Shown here: in pieces, positions 49,684-49,697 of the stretch
How positions within the stretch are numbered: position 1 is the first letter of the stretch
How the letters are laid out: the number at the start of each line of letters is the position of its first letter
NCBI GenBank assembly: GCA_945830345.1
Contig: CALZYS010000004.1
Location: 1 to 49,697, forward strand
DNA: 49,697 bases
Direction: 5' to 3'
DNA from: an uncultured Prevotella sp.
Lineage (GTDB): Bacteria > Bacteroidota > Bacteroidia > Bacteroidales > Bacteroidaceae
Made by a program: the position numbers and the translations under genes
The notes under the pieces: model-generated
What the model saw: only the letters and a program-made list of their open reading frames with translations
What the model was told of the DNA's origin: nothing
The model's database searches: none

Positions 49684-49697
49684 GTGGGGTAAATTTG

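Overview
The window looks like a chromosomal segment of an anaerobic Bacteroidales bacterium, most probably a Prevotella-type organism. The evidence is a fused LpxC-FabZ protein, several promoters of the Bacteroidetes type (TTG, 19-20 bases, TAnnTTTG), families common in this phylum (DUF4421, DUF1460, an AAA-ATPase with a PD-(D/E)XK domain, a BT4734/DUF3987-like primase-ATPase), a menaquinone methyltransferase, and A/T-rich leaders in place of strong Shine-Dalgarno sites.

Layout. (1) 1-2155: a decapitated DUF4160 fragment at the left edge, a hairpin repeat, and an AAA-ATPase/PD-(D/E)XK gene with its own promoter. (2) 2156-11349, minus strand: lpxD, lpxC-fabZ, lpxA, miaA, a class A penicillin-binding protein and a secreted GH2 glycosidase, a cell-envelope run behind one good promoter. 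(3) 11457-18147, minus: a membrane protein, hisB, menG/ubiE, aroE, purM, prfA and pyrF, a compact mixed housekeeping operon. (4) 18228-21566, plus: a Gfo/Idh/MocA oxidoreductase, a DUF4421 outer-membrane protein, a DUF1460 hydrolase and a YkvA-like protein, facing dnaB (minus) across a hairpin terminator; ispE (plus) is divergent from dnaB.

(5) 24035-33498, minus: an exopolysaccharide locus. In transcription order it has a stand-alone receiver protein, a phosphoglycosyl transferase with a degenerate receiver domain, a short TolC-like protein, a Wzz-like protein with a degenerate P-loop domain, an O-antigen ligase/polymerase-like protein, and three family-2 glycosyltransferases. Two of these are tandem processive, membrane-bound types. 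No flippase is present. (6) 33687-35180, plus: xylulokinase, ending in a bidirectional terminator. (7) 35273-42474, minus: glnS, a TPR protein, a DedA protein, manC, gmd and fcl, which joins a tRNA synthetase to GDP-L-fucose synthesis and so can feed the glycan genes.

(8) 42574-49697: an accessory region. A near-perfect 43-bp inverted repeat (43019-43061 and 49641-49683, 42 of 43 positions matching) encloses about 6.6 kb. Inside are a primase-ATPase-like gene with two small partners, an unrecognised 354-residue gene with its own promoter and terminator, and one compact transcription unit of small genes: DUF4160, DUF2442, a frame-broken mini gene, a DUF3791-like protein, a DUF3990 ADP-ribosyltransferase-like protein and a 77-residue protein. 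The last set looks like one or two toxin-antitoxin or conflict modules. A second palindromic element of about 225 bp lies just inside the left repeat. No tRNA, rRNA, CRISPR array, transposase or integrase was recognised.
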